From Amphibacillus sp052055485 (GTDB lineage Bacteria > Bacillota > Bacilli > Bacillales > Amphibacillaceae), in contig NZ_CP197171.1 in NCBI RefSeq assembly GCF_052055485.1, positions 2,914,001 through 2,978,000 on the forward strand: a stretch of 64,000 nt of DNA. The letters are read 5' to 3'. Every line of letters starts with the position of its first letter. Positions within the stretch are counted from its first letter, which is position 1. Below the pieces are notes generated by a model that worked only from the letters and a program-made list of their open reading frames with translations, searched no databases and was not told where the DNA came from. Both the position numbers and the translations under genes were made by a program. Below, piece by piece: positions 26,357 through 34,459 of this stretch.

Positions 26357-26851
26357 ATGGATCTATCAATTGAGAGAGCGGATGTAAAAGATACAGCTAC
26401 CATTGCAGAATTGTGTTCTCTTGGCTGGAGACAAACGGTGCTAGGAAAACTCAGCGAGGAATTTCAAGCTAAGAATGTTGCAGAATGGTATAACTATGAC
26501 CGTGTTCAAGCAGATATCAAAAAAGGGAACTATACCCATGTTGCCATCATGGATTCGAAAGTGGTCGGAGTTATTGGTGGTGGGATAATGGAGCCTGGTA
26601 CAGGCTGAATTTTTGTCCTATATGTAGATGAAAAATATAGATATAAAGGAATTGGCAGACAACTATTAAATGCCTTTACAGTAGAACAGAAGGAAAAAGG
26701 AGTTACGGAGCAATGGGTATCTGTACAAGATGGAAATCAAAGAGGGATTCCATTTTATCAAGCGAGAGGTTTTTCGTTGAAAAAGAAACAGGAACTACTG
26801 ACTGACACCGGAGAAAAGTTTATTTCTCTACAATATGCGAGAAAAATTTAA
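26357..26851 (+). pseudogene. GNAT acetyltransferase broken by one in-frame TGA
   Basis: Frame 26357-26851 encodes a GNAT N-acetyltransferase: N-terminal LSIERADVKDTATIAELCSL, KVVGVIGGGIMEPGTG, and after the stop IFVLYVDEKYRYKGIGRQLL (the acetyl-CoA binding R/Q-x-x-G-x-G/A motif) and QRGIPFYQARGFSLKK. A single TGA at 26606-26608 interrupts it, probably where related proteins have Trp or another residue before the xFVLYV strand. The rest is intact, so the break is recent or a sequencing error. AGGGAG precedes the ATG. Confidence 0.85.
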
Positions 26852-27406
26852 TGCTTTAGTAGTGCAGTGTTTCACTTCATTATTTCAGTATTTGTGCTTA
26901 TGTTTTCAACTATAGATGAATGGAATATGACCAATGCATATCATTACCCTTCATACATCTAAGAGAAGCCCTAAGAAGTTAGTTCTAGATTAGTTAAATG
27001 AGTGGAAAGAGCCTTGTATTGTCATACAGAGATTCTTTTCTAATTATTTATCGAAAAAAACAAACAATAGAACTTACGTTTGTTATCATAGTATTAGAAT
27101 AACTTCTATATTCTGTCTTCTAATCTAATTAAAGGATGTATGCTTATGTTAGCCCCTATGTAACCTGTTTTTGAAGAGGATCTATTGATTGAAACGGAGA
27201 ATCAAGAAAAGATCAACATAGAACTTTAGTTCACAAATCAGTATAATATGGTTAAGAGAACCTTATATTAAGGGTGTTCCCAAACTGGAATACTCTTTTT
27301 TATCTCCCTATTTCAACAGATCGTAGGAGTGCGAATCAAATTTAAATTTTAAGATCATTATTTAATTCTCTGATAAGAAGATACAATTAACTTGCTTGGA
27401 GGTATT
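26852..27406. other. 555-bp intergenic region with an orphan terminator-like hairpin
   Basis: GGGTGTTCC (27272-27280) and GGAATACTC (27287-27295) followed by TTTTT form a terminator with no obvious gene in front; a TATAAT lies at 27242-27247 without a convincing -35. No coding frame is supported. It may be a remnant or a short regulatory RNA, for which there is no further evidence. Confidence 0.4.
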
Positions 27407-27726
27407 ATGGAAAAAGTATATAAAAAACTTGTTCGTGACAATATTCCTGAAATTATTGAACAGCAAGGTCATAAGCCGCTGTTACATATATTAGACCAGA
27501 ATGAGTATAAGAAGTCTTTAATTGAAAAATTGAAGGAGGAAGTTGAAGAATTTACACTTGATGAAAGTGTTGAAGAATTGTGTGATATTCTTGAAGTCAT
27601 AGACGCTCTAAAAAAGACATTAAGTTTTTCAGATGAGTTAATCCAAAAAACAAAGCAAAAAAAGTAGAGCAGAAAGGTGCTTTTGAGAAAAGGATATTTC
27701 TAGAAAAAATTATCACTAAACACTGA
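27407..27726 (+). pseudogene. MazG-like nucleoside triphosphate pyrophosphohydrolase, frameshifted near the C-terminus
   Basis: The first 86 codons read MEKVYKKLVRDNIPEIIEQQ ... EEVEEFTLDESVEELCDILE, a small all-alpha NTP pyrophosphatase (phosphoribosyl-ATP pyrophosphohydrolase-like) with metal-binding EExxE and ExxD motifs. After a run of six A (27658-27663) the frame hits TAG, whereas adding one A gives VEQKGAFEKRIFLEKIITKH up to 27726, the normal family C-terminus. The catalytic part is complete, so function may persist. The start has GGAGG. Confidence 0.8.
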
Positions 27727-27749
27727 TAAAAATGTTAACAAAGTAAAAC

Positions 27750-28125
27750 AAAACAGAGGTTTTCATTTATCACAGATAACCGTCCGTAAAACTCGGGGCA
27801 ACAACGGGTTTTGATGGGACGAGTAACCGCACTAAGGAAAACTACGGAGCTTTACACCGCAAGAATAAGGGGTTTTCTTATTCTGAGTCCCAGGACGCGA
27901 AGACGTTAGCTTGTGTTCCTTAACAATCAGTGGGTATTAAGGAACGCAGACTAAGTTCGCGACGTCCTGTCGCAATGTCTGGGGTTGCGATTACTCACCC
28001 CACCGAAAAGACTTGGGACTGCGGTTACTCGTCCCACCGGAAACATCTGCATGACCTACGTCCTGTAGGCCTAACTCCCACTGATTGAAGTTTCGTTTTA
28101 TCATTTGGATGAAAGCCTCTGTTTT
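27750..28125. terminator. Terminator-like inverted repeat split by a repeat element
   Basis: AAAACAGAGGTTTTCAT (27750-27766) and ATGAAAGCCTCTGTTTT (28109-28125) are inverted with one mismatch and enclose repeat copy 2. Together they would make an A-stem-T bidirectional terminator between the NTP-PPase gene and the convergent chemoreceptor gene. Confidence 0.7.
27766..28101 (+). repeat. Interspersed repeat copy 2 (336 bp), complete ends
   Basis: Starts TTTATCACAGATAACCGTCC and ends GAAGTTTCGTTTTAT. Internal modules in order: GGGGCAACAACGGG, a GATGGGACGAGTAACCGCAC unit, the AAGAATAAG/CTTATTCT hairpin, a GTGTTCCTTAACAATCAGTG inverted unit, GGTTGCGATTACTCACCCCA and GGCCTAACTCCCACTG. Confidence 0.88.
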
Positions 28126-28149
28126 CTTAATGTTAAAGTATACTTTTAC

Positions 28150-29901
28150 TTATTTAACTTGGTAATCTGTCAACAACTGGGTGAGTACTTGATTTAGCTC
28201 TGTGAGCTTTTCTGCGGATTCAGAAACATTGTTCATAACACGTGTTTGTTCATCAACAGTTGAAGCAATTTCCTCAACAGATGCAGCAGTTTCTTCTGCT
28301 ACACTTGAAGCACTTTCGATCGCCACACGTATTTCTTGATTATGGACTTTGATCTGACTCATTTCAGATGCAGAAGCTGTTAACGCATCTACAATTCCTT
28401 CTATGGAAACAGACAGCTGATCAAATTGATCTTTCGTCTCCTCAACATCTGCATTTAAGGCTTTTGTTGTCTTCATCGTATCAGAAACGGCTTTAACCGT
28501 TTTTGCCGTTTCATTGATAATCGTTGAAACGACTTCATGAACGTGCTTGGTTGCACTTTTTGATTGTGCAGCCAGATTACGAATTTCTTCGGCAACAACA
28601 GAAAAGCCTTTGCCATGTTCACCAGCTCTGGCAGCTTCAATACTTGCATTTAAAGCAAGTAGATTTGTTTCTTCTGCAATATTTTCGATCGTTTCCATGA
28701 CTTCTGTAATTTCTGCTACATGATCACTCAATTGATTAATATCTTGACTAATTTTTTCAGAGGCAGTAAGTGAATTTGTATTCGACTGTTCGAGTTTTTC
28801 AATAATTCGGTTTCCATCTGTAGCTACTTGAGCTGTCTCACCTGTAATTGTGTGCATTTTATCATTGAGCTGGAACATAGACTCGAGTGTCTTTGTTAAT
28901 GCCTCTACACGCATATTGACATCTTCTAAATCATTAGCTTGATCTTGTGTTCCTCCAGCAATTTCATTAACAGCTTCACCAACTTCTTGACTACTTGCGG
29001 CTGTTTGTTCAGAGGTGGCTGACATGTCTGTAGCGGAATCCCGTAATTGTGTGCTTGTTTGTTGGATGTTAACAATCAGATGTTTTAATTGCTTCGACAT
29101 TTTATTAAAAGCAGCTGCTAACTGGCCGAACTCATCTGTCCCTTCTTTGAGCTCTGTTTGCTCAATATGTCCATCAGCAATTTGTTTAGCAACTTGAGTA
29201 GTTGCTTTCAGAACTTTTATTTTCATCCTAATTATAAAGTAGAAGACAAAGCCACTCAATATAACTAGAATCCCTATTACACTAGCAATAAAGAGACTTA
29301 AGCTATGTAAATCTTCATAGAATTCATCTTGAAAAACTGCCATGCCTACTGTCCAATCCCAAGGTTCAAAATGTTGCATATAGGCGACTTTATCTCGATA
29401 AGTCCCATCTTCCATTGGATCAGTATAATTGACATATTGATTTTCTAAAGCTTCTGCTTGACCTGCTTCAATCATAATGGCACGATTTTGTCGATTTAAC
29501 TCATCTCTTGGTGCCTGTCCAAAACGAGTGGGGTGCACTTGAAGTATATAGTCCGGGTCATAAGCTAATAGATAGCCACCTTCTTTGTAGGTAAAGTTCG
29601 ACTGTAAATAATCAAACACATCTTCTTCATACTCAGGTCCATTTAGAATGATTCTTGCCTGATCCTGAGCTTCGGGTAATGACAACTCACCAGTTGTAAC
29701 TTGTTGATCAAGAATAGATAATACGGCTAATGAACCGTCTACAATACTTTTTAAATCCCGTTCACCCGCATCAATTAATTGTGCTCGAGCGATAAAATAA
29801 CTTCCTGTACCAATTAGCACGCCGATTAATAGAATCATAGAGATCACGACAGCCATTAACTTTATTGAGATCGAACGGAATCTTATTTTAATTTTGGTCA
29901 T
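28150..29901 (-). CDS. Methyl-accepting chemotaxis protein with Cache sensor
   Basis: 583 residues: first membrane helix (about 12-33), an extracellular Cache-type sensor (about 35-200, with FTYKEGGYLLAYDPDYILQV and a WDWTVGMAVFQDEFY end typical of sCache_2), second helix (about 205-227), HAMP (about 228-280), and the MA signalling domain with the hairpin tip EETNLLALNASIEAARAGEH followed by GKGFSVVAEEIRNLA. It signals to CheA/CheW; no che genes are nearby. Length is normal. The stop lies next to the split terminator. Confidence 0.95.
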   Translation of the reverse strand: MTKIKIRFRSISIKLMAVVISMILLIGVLIGTGSYFIARAQLIDAGERDLKSIVDGSLAVLSILDQQVTTGELSLPEAQDQARIILNGPEYEEDVFDYLQSNFTYKEGGYLLAYDPDYILQVHPTRFGQAPRDELNRQNRAIMIEAGQAEALENQYVNYTDPMEDGTYRDKVAYMQHFEPWDWTVGMAVFQDEFYEDLHSLSLFIASVIGILVILSGFVFYFIIRMKIKVLKATTQVAKQIADGHIEQTELKEGTDEFGQLAAAFNKMSKQLKHLIVNIQQTSTQLRDSATDMSATSEQTAASSQEVGEAVNEIAGGTQDQANDLEDVNMRVEALTKTLESMFQLNDKMHTITGETAQVATDGNRIIEKLEQSNTNSLTASEKISQDINQLSDHVAEITEVMETIENIAEETNLLALNASIEAARAGEHGKGFSVVAEEIRNLAAQSKSATKHVHEVVSTIINETAKTVKAVSDTMKTTKALNADVEETKDQFDQLSVSIEGIVDALTASASEMSQIKVHNQEIRVAIESASSVAEETAASVEEIASTVDEQTRVMNNVSESAEKLTELNQVLTQLLTDYQVK

Positions 29902-30067
29902 TCTTATTCCTGCTTTCTATATTCGTTTATTTATTTATCGACATTTTTCTACAAAAGTAAATAAGGATTAAAAAATAATATGATTAAACTAAGTGTGGTA
30001 AGGCAATTCAATATTTACTTGTGTAGTGCTATAATAGTTATAAATTTTTAAAAAAGGACAATAAAAA

Positions 30068-30354
30068 ATGATGAAAAAAATATATGAGTATGAAGCAGAA
30101 ATTAAAAAGTTCCTGATATAGATGGTGCTTATGTCGAATTTCCCTTTGATATTAGAGAAGTATTTGGAAAAGGGCGAGTAAAAGTTCATGCGACATTTGA
30201 TGGTGAGCCATATGAAGGAAGTGTTGTTAATATGGGGATAAAGAATGCCGATGGCTCAATCTGTTACATTATTGGGGTACGGAAAGATATTCGTACTAAA
30301 ATAGGAAAACAAGCCGGGGATCGAATTAAAGTTATCATTAGGGAAAGGATGTGA
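30068..30354 (+). pseudogene. DUF1905 protein, frameshifted at an A run
   Basis: The frame from ATG 30068 reads MKKIYEYEAEIKK then stops at TAG because the A run at 30104-30108 seems one base short. With one A more it continues VPDIDGAYVEFPFDIREVFG, then GRVKVHATFDGEPYEGSV and GVRKDIRTKIGKQAGD to TGA at 30352, a full-size DUF1905 domain of about 95 residues. Function of the family is unknown. Confidence 0.8.
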
Positions 30355-30360
30355 GATTTT

Positions 30361-30770
30361 ATGTGGCAATGTCCTAAATGTAAACGTGAATTTAAGAAAA
30401 AAATCAAGGTCATTTTTGTGGTGAACCACCTAAAACGATAGATCAGTATATTGCAGAACAGTCAGAGCATGTTCAACCGTTTTTAAATCAAGTTAGAGAA
30501 ACGATCCGTTCCGTTTTACCAGATGCACAGGAGAAAATATCTTGGCGTATGCCGACTTACTGGAAAAATCATAACATCATTCATTTTGCTGCATTTAAAA
30601 ACCATATCAGCTTGTATCCTGGTAAACGAGCTGTGAAATACTTTGCTGATGAGTTGATCGATTATAAGACGAATAAAGGGACCATTCAGTTTCTATATAG
30701 CAAGCCAATCCCCTTGAATTTGATTGCAGAAATAACTAGATGGTGCTATGAAACAGGAAATCAGGGCTGA
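30361..30770 (+). pseudogene. Zinc-ribbon DUF1801 (YdhG-like) protein, frameshifted at an A run
   Basis: Starts WQCPKCKREFKKK, half of a CxxC zinc ribbon. After seven A (30397-30403) one more A restores NQGHFCGEPPKTIDQYIAEQ, then SVLPDAQEKISWRMPTYW and YPGKRAVKYFADELIDYKTN to TGA at 30768-30770. That is a DUF1801/iron-chaperone-like domain of normal length, about 136 residues. It directly follows the DUF1905 pseudogene, likely as an operon. Confidence 0.8.
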
Positions 30771-30996
30771 TAGGTGGAATGACAAGAAGCTTATGAAGCC
30801 TCCATACGGTTATAGACTGCGTGGTAATCTTTTTTTGCTATAAATTAATAGATTCAAATCTTCTGGTTTGGTTAAGAACATATCTTAGACTTATATAAAG
30901 TACTAAAGTTAAACATATTTAAGAACAAATGATGATACACATTCAGATAAATTGATAAACTAAGATTAAATAAATCTAGAGAGAGGAGACTATATT

Positions 30997-31311
30997 TTGA
31001 TAAGAATTAGACGAACCAACAGTTACGATATGGTACGCGCATATAAAATTATTTTAGACGGAAAAAAAGTTGGACAGATAAAAAATGATCAGCAAATAGA
31101 ATTAGAGGTTTTACCAGGTGAACATCAACTATATCTAAAAATTGATTGGTGTCGTAGTAATATCATTGAATTCAAACAGGATGACCGTATGATTGAATTC
31201 GAATGTGGTAATAGTGTAGAAGCAAAAAATTTCTGGCTACCGTTTATTGAAATATTCTACATAATATTCAAGAGGAAAGAATATCTTTGGCTTAAAAAAG
31301 TGATAGATTAG
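30997..31311 (+). CDS. Small hypothetical protein with PEGA-like beta segment
   Basis: 104 residues, TTG start with GAGAGGAG about 9 nt upstream. The middle, YKIILDGKKVGQIKNDQQIE then LEVLPGEHQLYLKIDWC, looks like a PEGA-type beta sandwich found in many uncharacterised Firmicute proteins, followed by a hydrophobic WLPFIEIFYIIF segment. It carries no known catalytic motif. I do not recognise a named family. Confidence 0.6.
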   Translation: MIRIRRTNSYDMVRAYKIILDGKKVGQIKNDQQIELEVLPGEHQLYLKIDWCRSNIIEFKQDDRMIEFECGNSVEAKNFWLPFIEIFYIIFKRKEYLWLKKVID

Positions 31312-31330
31312 ACAAAATTTAAGTGTGGAA

Positions 31331-31370
31331 AACCGTCCGTAAACTCCCACTGATTGAAGTTTCGTTTTAT
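31331..31370 (+). repeat. Short copy (40 bp) of the interspersed repeat, 5' truncated
   Basis: AACCGTCCGTAAACTCCCAC then TGATTGAAGTTTCGTTTTAT: left end lacks TTTATCACAGAT, the right end is perfect. The two end modules are joined directly with no internal modules, as in the 53-bp copy at 54286. Confidence 0.8.
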
Positions 31371-31380
31371 ATTATCGATA

Positions 31381-31413
31381 AAAAGCTGACCCAATTTTGA
31401 GTTGGCTTTTTTG
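31381..31413 (+). terminator. Rho-independent terminator
   Basis: AAAAGCTGACCCAA and TTGAGTTGGCTTTTTT form an imperfect stem followed by a T run, ending the 30997 gene. Confidence 0.6.
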
Positions 31414-31506
31414 TTTTGAGGAAAAAAAATAAGCTATAAAATTCTTCGGCGAAGTAGACATTTTAAACTCCCGCGTAGAGAGATTAGTTTTCTAAAAAAT
31501 AATAAT

Positions 31507-31535
31507 TTGACATATACAGTTCGACGATATATAAT
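31507..31535 (+). promoter_or_regulatory. Consensus sigma-A promoter of the padR operon
   Basis: TTGACA (31507-31512), exactly 17 nt, TATAAT (31530-31535): a perfect match to the vegetative consensus about 75 nt before padR. A promoter this strong is probably kept off by a repressor. Confidence 0.85.
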
Positions 31536-31590
31536 TTAACTATACAGTTAAGCGATATATAACAAAACTATATAGTTAATCTTAATATGC
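31513..31590. promoter_or_regulatory. Three 28-bp direct repeats over the padR promoter, candidate PadR operator array
   Basis: TATACAGTTCGACGATATAT begins at 31513, TATACAGTTAAGCGATATAT at 31541 and TATATAGTTAATC at 31569: exact 28-bp spacing. The first overlaps the promoter core. PadR dimers bind dyads in their own promoters, so autorepression is the natural reading. Confidence 0.65.
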
Positions 31591-31611
31591 AAAGAAAGGG
31601 AGATCTAATAA

Positions 31612-31947
31612 ATGAAACGGCATAAAAGTCTACCTTTAACAGAAACCTATTTTTATATTCTGTTAGCATTGTTAGAGCCAGCACACGGGTATCTGATTAT
31701 GCAAAAGGTTGAAGAATTTAGCAATGGTGAAGTGAGAATGGCGGCTGGAACATTATATGGTGCAATTGAGAATTTATTAAAGCTGCAATATATCAAGCCA
31801 GTGGAGAGTGAGGATAAAAGGCGTAAAGTATATGCCATTACCGCTAAGGGAAAAGACATTCTTAAATTGGATACAAAAAGAATGAGACACATGGTTCAAA
31901 TAGCTGATGATATGGTGGGAAAGGATGATCAAAATGAGGAAATTTAA
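31612..31947 (+). CDS. PadR family transcriptional regulator
   Basis: 111 residues: winged HTH with PLTETYFYILLALLEPAHGY, LIMQKVEEFSNGEVRMAAGT, LYGAIENLLKLQYIKPVESE and a short C-terminal dimerisation helix. Repressor, probably of its own operon; in this family it is very often paired with a DUF2812 gene, as here (14-nt overlap). AAAGGGAG precedes the ATG. Confidence 0.95.
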   Translation: MKRHKSLPLTETYFYILLALLEPAHGYLIMQKVEEFSNGEVRMAAGTLYGAIENLLKLQYIKPVESEDKRRKVYAITAKGKDILKLDTKRMRHMVQIADDMVGKDDQNEEI

Positions 31948-32539
31948 ATTTTTCATTGACTACAATAAAGAAGAGAAATGGTTAAGGGAGATGGCACAAA
32001 AAGGTTATCAGCTGAATAAAGTATCATTTGGTTATCAATTTAGGGAGTCTGAACCAAGTGATGAAATCTTTCGGATTGACTATCGTACGTTTAAAAAGAA
32101 TGTAGATTTTGTTGATTACTGTTTAATGTTTGAAGACAGTGGCTGGAAGCATATAAGTGGGACAAAATATTCAGGTGCACAATATTTTCAGCGAATCAGG
32201 GAAGATGTAAGTGATGATATTTTTTCTGACCTATCATCTAAAGCAGGGCGATATAAACGATTATCTGAAGCTTCATTCGCAATAGCTATACCATATCTGG
32301 TATTGATGATCGCTTTGTGGGATTCAATCAATCTAGAAGCTATACTCAATCCTAGTTCATTGTATTTAACCCCTGGTTTATGGGATAAGGTCGGCTTTGA
32401 TTTTTGGAAAGCCTTTTTGTTTGAGACTCCTTTTGCGATTATGAGGGGATTCTCCTGGATTTTCATTCCCATTATTTTGATTCTACAACTCTACTTTCAT
32501 TATAAAGCTCAAAAACTATATAAACAATCAAAATCATGA
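31934..32539 (+). CDS. DUF2812 domain membrane protein
   Basis: 201 residues from ATG 31934, overlapping padR by 14 nt. The N-terminal soluble domain, FFIDYNKEEKWLREMAQKGY then QLNKVSFGYQFRES with EIFRIDYR, is characteristic of DUF2812; two membrane helices follow (about 115-135 and 170-195). Function unknown; the family is regulated by PadR proteins and may take part in stress responses. Confidence 0.88.
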   Translation: MRKFKFFIDYNKEEKWLREMAQKGYQLNKVSFGYQFRESEPSDEIFRIDYRTFKKNVDFVDYCLMFEDSGWKHISGTKYSGAQYFQRIREDVSDDIFSDLSSKAGRYKRLSEASFAIAIPYLVLMIALWDSINLEAILNPSSLYLTPGLWDKVGFDFWKAFLFETPFAIMRGFSWIFIPIILILQLYFHYKAQKLYKQSKS

Positions 32540-32637
32540 TTAAATTGATGTGTTAATAAATGAATCAAGACTAAAGATTCCTTTTAAAATACATTTTCCA
32601 ATACAATATATTTAACTTTTTGGAGGTGATGAGAACA

Positions 32638-32952
32638 ATGGCCGGATTAAATCTTGGAAGTTTACTATTGGGTTTAACAGCTTGGATTTTACCAATGATC
32701 TATTTAGCCAAGGCTAAAAATCTAGGTTATACTAAATCGTTTATTTTATCTGCTTTAAGTATCAGTGCATGTGCTATTTCATTATTTCTTCAAATCCTAA
32801 ATGTTAACTATCTGATTGAGGTAGGGGATTGGACTGCTTTGATGGATACAGGAGGAGCTATTGTTTTTGCTTCAGCTGTTCTCCTAGTTGGCACACTAAC
32901 ATTAAATGCAATCTGTTTTATTATGTATCATGATCGCGTTAAAAAAAGATGA
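32638..32952 (+). CDS. Small polytopic membrane protein
   Basis: 104 residues with three hydrophobic helices (about 7-27, 36-56, 72-98) and a Lys/Arg tail. ATG 32638 lies 7 nt after GGAGGTGAT; an ATG at 32629 sits inside the site. It precedes a sigma/anti-sigma pair by about 75 nt and may belong with it or with DUF2812. No named family recognised. Confidence 0.7.
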   Translation: MAGLNLGSLLLGLTAWILPMIYLAKAKNLGYTKSFILSALSISACAISLFLQILNVNYLIEVGDWTALMDTGGAIVFASAVLLVGTLTLNAICFIMYHDRVKKR

Positions 32953-33026
32953 AAACATCAGATCCCTTTTAAAATTTCTTGTAAGAAAATCAACTTTCAT
33001 GCGTCTTATTAGTAGGAGGTGAGAGG

Positions 33027-33512
33027 GTGACTGAGCTTGAAGAGTTATACAACAGTTATTTTAAGGATGTCTATCTGTTTGTGTATGGTTTATCCAAAGA
33101 TAAACATGTGGCGGAAGATATTACATCAGAAACATTTTTAAAAGCATTGGATGCGATCGATCGCTTTGAAGGCAATTGTGATATTCGCGTATGGTTATGT
33201 CAAATTGCCAAAAATAGTTATTATTCTTTTTTGAGGAAAAATAAACAAACAGTTGATATAGACGCCAGACCTAATATCAAAAATAAGATTGATGTTGAGA
33301 AATTAATTTTTAAATCTGATCAGGCGATGAGATTACATCAAGTCTTACATCATATACCTGAGCCTTATAAAGAAGTTTTCACATTACGAATCTTTGGGGA
33401 ATTAAGCTTTAAACAGATTGCCACCGTTTTTGGAAAATCTGATAACTGGGCTTGTGTCACTTACCATCGAGCAAGAAAGAAGATTAGGGATGAGATGGGA
33501 GATGATTTTTAA
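33027..33512 (+). CDS. ECF RNA polymerase sigma factor
   Basis: 161 residues, GTG start after GGAGGTGAGAG. Region 2: YLFVYGLSKDKHVAEDITSE TFLKALDAIDRF; region 4: YKEVFTLRIFGELSFKQIAT, then FGKSDNWACVTYHRARKKI. The gene overlaps the anti-sigma ATG by 1 nt (TAATG). Resembles SigM/SigV-type ECF factors of bacilli in size; its regulon cannot be told. Confidence 0.9.
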   Translation: MTELEELYNSYFKDVYLFVYGLSKDKHVAEDITSETFLKALDAIDRFEGNCDIRVWLCQIAKNSYYSFLRKNKQTVDIDARPNIKNKIDVEKLIFKSDQAMRLHQVLHHIPEPYKEVFTLRIFGELSFKQIATVFGKSDNWACVTYHRARKKIRDEMGDDF

Positions 33513-34435
33513 TGAAAGTAACTTGCGATGTGATTAGGGACCTGTTGCCTTTATATGTTGAAAAGATGACTAGTGATGATACTTGCGCCATGATTGAAGA
33601 ACACCTTGCTTCATGTGAAGACTGTAGAAATTATCTAAAAGAACTAGAAACTGCTGATAAAATCCCAATCGATACAGATGTGACTCCATTTTTAAAAATA
33701 AAATCGACATTGCAAAAAAAGAAAATTCAAGCTGTTATTGTGTCATTTTTAGTTCTAATTGTACTTGTTATCTTTTCAATTTCTCTTATGTCTGCACCAA
33801 AGTATAGGGCATATGATGAAGATATTGTTACTCTAAACGAGACTGATAACGGGATGCTTATAGCTAGCTTTGATGAAAAAATTGGTGGTTATGAAATGAA
33901 TCGTTCCCTGACTGAGGATAATAGTGGATATGTATATCATCTTACCACGTATGATAGTTTATATCACGTTATACTGCGTGATGGCTTAGTGAATAGACAA
34001 ACAAAAGAAACAGATATTATATTAAATCCAGATGGTGAACAGGTAGCTGCCGTGTATTATTATCAAACTGGAAAAACTGCAGATATCCTTATTTATGGTG
34101 AGGATATCGCTGAAAGTGGGGGAGTAGTCACTTTACCAAGGTTATATTTAGCTTATTATCGTTCGATTGCTTTATTGTTATCGTTCATTTGTGGAGTGAT
34201 TTTGAAATTTTTCTGGAAAAATAGGAAAGTACGTCATGTAACGATGAAACTTTTCTTTCTACCCGTATCCTTCTTGCTGGCTCAATTAATAGTCAGTGGT
34301 TTAATATCTGTTTCATACCATTCAACACGTGACTTTGTCATCATTTTATCAACGATGGTACCTTTATATCTGATTTTTTTAATCATTTACCATCAAATCA
34401 GTAAAGCCAAAGAAAAAACGACCTCGCCATTTTAA
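33512..34435 (+). CDS. Anti-sigma factor (zf-HC2) with additional membrane helices
   Basis: 307 residues. N-terminal zinc-finger anti-sigma domain: CDVIRDLLPLYVEKMTSDDT with HLASCEDC (HxxxCxxC); a helix around 73-92; an extracytoplasmic beta region (about 95-210); then three further helices (about 217-300). Longer than simple RsiW-like proteins. TAATG overlap with sigma implies coupling. The final codons lie in a terminator hairpin arm. Confidence 0.85.
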   Translation: MKVTCDVIRDLLPLYVEKMTSDDTCAMIEEHLASCEDCRNYLKELETADKIPIDTDVTPFLKIKSTLQKKKIQAVIVSFLVLIVLVIFSISLMSAPKYRAYDEDIVTLNETDNGMLIASFDEKIGGYEMNRSLTEDNSGYVYHLTTYDSLYHVILRDGLVNRQTKETDIILNPDGEQVAAVYYYQTGKTADILIYGEDIAESGGVVTLPRLYLAYYRSIALLLSFICGVILKFFWKNRKVRHVTMKLFFLPVSFLLAQLIVSGLISVSYHSTRDFVIILSTMVPLYLIFLIIYHQISKAKEKTTSPF

Positions 34436-34450
34436 GGAGAGGTCGTTTGT
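34416..34450. terminator. Bidirectional terminator between convergent genes
   Basis: AAACGACCTC (34416-34425) and GAGGTCGTTT (34439-34448): perfect 10-bp stem with A run and T run, overlapping the end of the anti-sigma gene and 12 nt from the end of maltose phosphorylase. Confidence 0.85.
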
Positions 34451-34459
34451 CTTTCTTCT

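Noticed and set aside
27242..27300. Small RNA gene from TATAAT to the hairpin with T run
   Set aside because: No -35 at the right spacing and only about 25 nt before the hairpin; insufficient evidence.
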